Shown: positions 16,102 to 17,350 of the stretch, one piece after another
Layout: each line of letters starts with the position of its first letter
Numbering within the stretch: the first letter of the stretch is position 1
Assembly: GCA_016844425.1 (NCBI GenBank)
Contig: JAERML010000004.1
Location: 1 to 17,350, forward strand
Direction: 5' to 3'
Length of the DNA: 17,350 nt
DNA from: Bacteroidota bacterium
Lineage (GTDB): Bacteria; Bacteroidota; UBA10030; UBA6906
Notes under the pieces: model-generated
The model's database searches: none
What the model was told of the DNA's origin: nothing
The model's input: the letters and a program-made list of their open reading frames with translations, nothing else
Made by a program: the position numbers and the translations under genes

Positions 16102-17350
16102 ATGTCACAACAGAGCATCTACACGGATCATCCCGAATCTTCCCTATCCATGTCATCGCAATCCGTCCCGACCATCGACGTCGGGGTTCTCTCTTCACGA
16201 GAAATCAATGCCAGTCTGGAGGGAGAATTCCAATGCCTGCACACCGAACAACGGTGCAGCGGAAGAATCAAGGCGCGGATCGATGAGGATGTCATTGTTG
16301 TGGTCGACGAATCAGGAACGTCCATTGCAGGGAAGGAAGTGGTTCTTGAACCTGCATCGAAAACCGGAGCTTCGTTCACGCTGTTCGGCGTGACAATTGG
16401 CGTCTCGTTCCATTGGGAACGGAATGAGGACCAACGTTTTGTCGGAAGCCTGAAGCTGCTCCTCACTGATGCCGGAATCACTGCCATTAATTCCGTTTCT
16501 GTCGAAGACTACCTCACGAGCGTGATCTCGTCGGAGATGAGCGCGGAAAGCTCTGTGCATCTTCTTAAGGCCCATGCGGTCACTTCGCGCAGCTGGCTCC
16601 TGGCGCAGATCGAGAAATCCCGTTCGGTAAAGAAGAACCCGGTGAAGTATCAAACATTGTTCGAGGACGACCAACAGCGGATCCGATGGTATGATCGCGA
16701 AGACCACGTACATTTTGATGTCTGCGCGGACGTGGTCACATTCCATGGAACCATCTGTGACGCACGGTTTTCCAAATCATGTGGTGGCGTGACCGAATTG
16801 TTTGAAAATGCCTGGGAACCTGTTCACTATCCGTACCTCACTCCGGTGGTTGACTCACTCCCCCCTCCCAGCGGATACTCGATGGACCTCACGAACGAGA
16901 AAGCAGCTGAGGCGTGGATTCGCGGCAACCCTCCCGCTTTTTGCAATACGACCGACAAAGCAATCCTCTCCCAGGTATTGCTGAAGTACGATCAGGAAAC
17001 AACCGACTTCTACCGATGGAAAGTGGCATACGGCCAGTCGGAAATCGCAGAGCTGATTGGGAAGAGAAGCGGGATTGACTTCGGCGCAATTATTGACCTG
17101 GTTCCCATCGAGCGCGGTGCTTCGGGCCGGATCATCAAGCTCAAGATCGTTGGAACAAAGAAGACGTACACCATTGGCAAGGAGTTGGAGATCAGAAAGA
17201 CCCTCTCCCGGTCGCACTTGTACAGCTCGGCGTTTGTCGTGGACAAGAAGGATGTCAGGAACGGAATCCCCGGGAGGTTTACGCTGACAGGCGCGGGTTG
17301 GGGTCATGGTGTTGGACTCTGCCAGATTGGGGCTGCGGTCATGGGTGAGA
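16102..17350 (+). CDS. SpoIID/LytB domain protein, 3'-truncated by window edge
   Basis: The frame is open from ATG 16102 to the window end (416 codons). The SpoIID domain starts with VSVEDYLTSVISSEMSAESS (from about residue 132). Glu145 in SSEM aligns with the catalytic Glu of SpoIID lytic transglycosylases, which trim peptide-free glycan strands. KAHAVTSRSWLL, WYDREDHVHFDVCAD, TICDARFSKSCGGVTELFEN and GAGWGHGVGLCQIGA follow in order. The sequence jumps from FDVCAD to VVTFHGTICDARF; a stretch of about 30-35 residues (C-Q-x-Y-x-G to A-V-x-x-T-x-G) that I expect here is missing in frame. No signal peptide is seen after either ATG 16102 or in-frame ATG 16150, so export is unclear. Neither start has a Shine-Dalgarno sequence. 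The domain call is firm; activity is uncertain because of the missing segment. Confidence 0.88.
   Translation, partial: MSQQSIYTDHPESSLSMSSQSVPTIDVGVLSSREINASLEGEFQCLHTEQRCSGRIKARIDEDVIVVVDESGTSIAGKEVVLEPASKTGASFTLFGVTIGVSFHWERNEDQRFVGSLKLLLTDAGITAINSVSVEDYLTSVISSEMSAESSVHLLKAHAVTSRSWLLAQIEKSRSVKKNPVKYQTLFEDDQQRIRWYDREDHVHFDVCADVVTFHGTICDARFSKSCGGVTELFENAWEPVHYPYLTPVVDSLPPPSGYSMDLTNEKAAEAWIRGNPPAFCNTTDKAILSQVLLKYDQETTDFYRWKVAYGQSEIAELIGKRSGIDFGAIIDLVPIERGASGRIIKLKIVGTKKTYTIGKELEIRKTLSRSHLYSSAFVVDKKDVRNGIPGRFTLTGAGWGHGVGLCQIGAAVMGE

Overview
The window is a gene-dense stretch of bacterial chromosome with every gene on the + strand. It has moderately high GC (by eye about the mid-fifties percent). 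The gene content suggests a member of the Bacteroidota/FCB group outside the low-GC classes: a DPP-IV family S9 peptidase, a bacterial-type OPT transporter, a DUF6576-tailed rhomboid protease and a SpoIID/LytB protein of the form I recall from that group. Two intergenic regions also carry promoter-like sites of the TTG-N19/20-TAnnTTG type expected for that group's primary sigma factor. The exact class cannot be fixed from this sequence alone.

Layout. (1) 1-1572: 3' part of a DPP-IV-like serine peptidase, followed by a 364-bp gap. The gap holds what looks like the two ends of a deleted family 9 glycoside hydrolase gene (1611-1821) and then a promoter. (2) 1937-3910: OPT-family transporter. (3) 3953-7509: a probable operon of a DUF2203 protein, an unrecognised secreted protein, a MacA/HlyD-type adaptor and a MacB/FtsX-type permease. 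No ATPase gene accompanies the last two. (4) 7702-8454: a MycE-like SAM-dependent methyltransferase standing alone. (5) 8620-11399: uvrB and a comF-family gene. (6) 11566-13840: the glycolytic pair gap-pgk with its own promoter and an intergenic hairpin. (7) 13902-15995: a rhomboid protease and ispG, closed by a strong intrinsic terminator at 16024-16061. (8) 16102 to the right edge: a SpoIID/LytB-domain protein, cut by the window end.

Functionally this is mostly housekeeping: DNA repair (UvrB), lower glycolysis (GAPDH, PGK), MEP-pathway isoprenoid synthesis (IspG) and peptide use (the peptidase plus the OPT transporter, which could act in sequence on exogenous peptides). I saw no tRNA, rRNA, CRISPR array, insertion sequence, prophage or toxin-antitoxin signature. 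I do not see a clearly new biological system. The most interesting observations are the collapsed GH9 gene, the adaptor-permease pair without an ATPase next to an uncharacterised secreted protein, an apparent in-frame loss inside the SpoIID domain, and the altered active-site surroundings of the peptidase.
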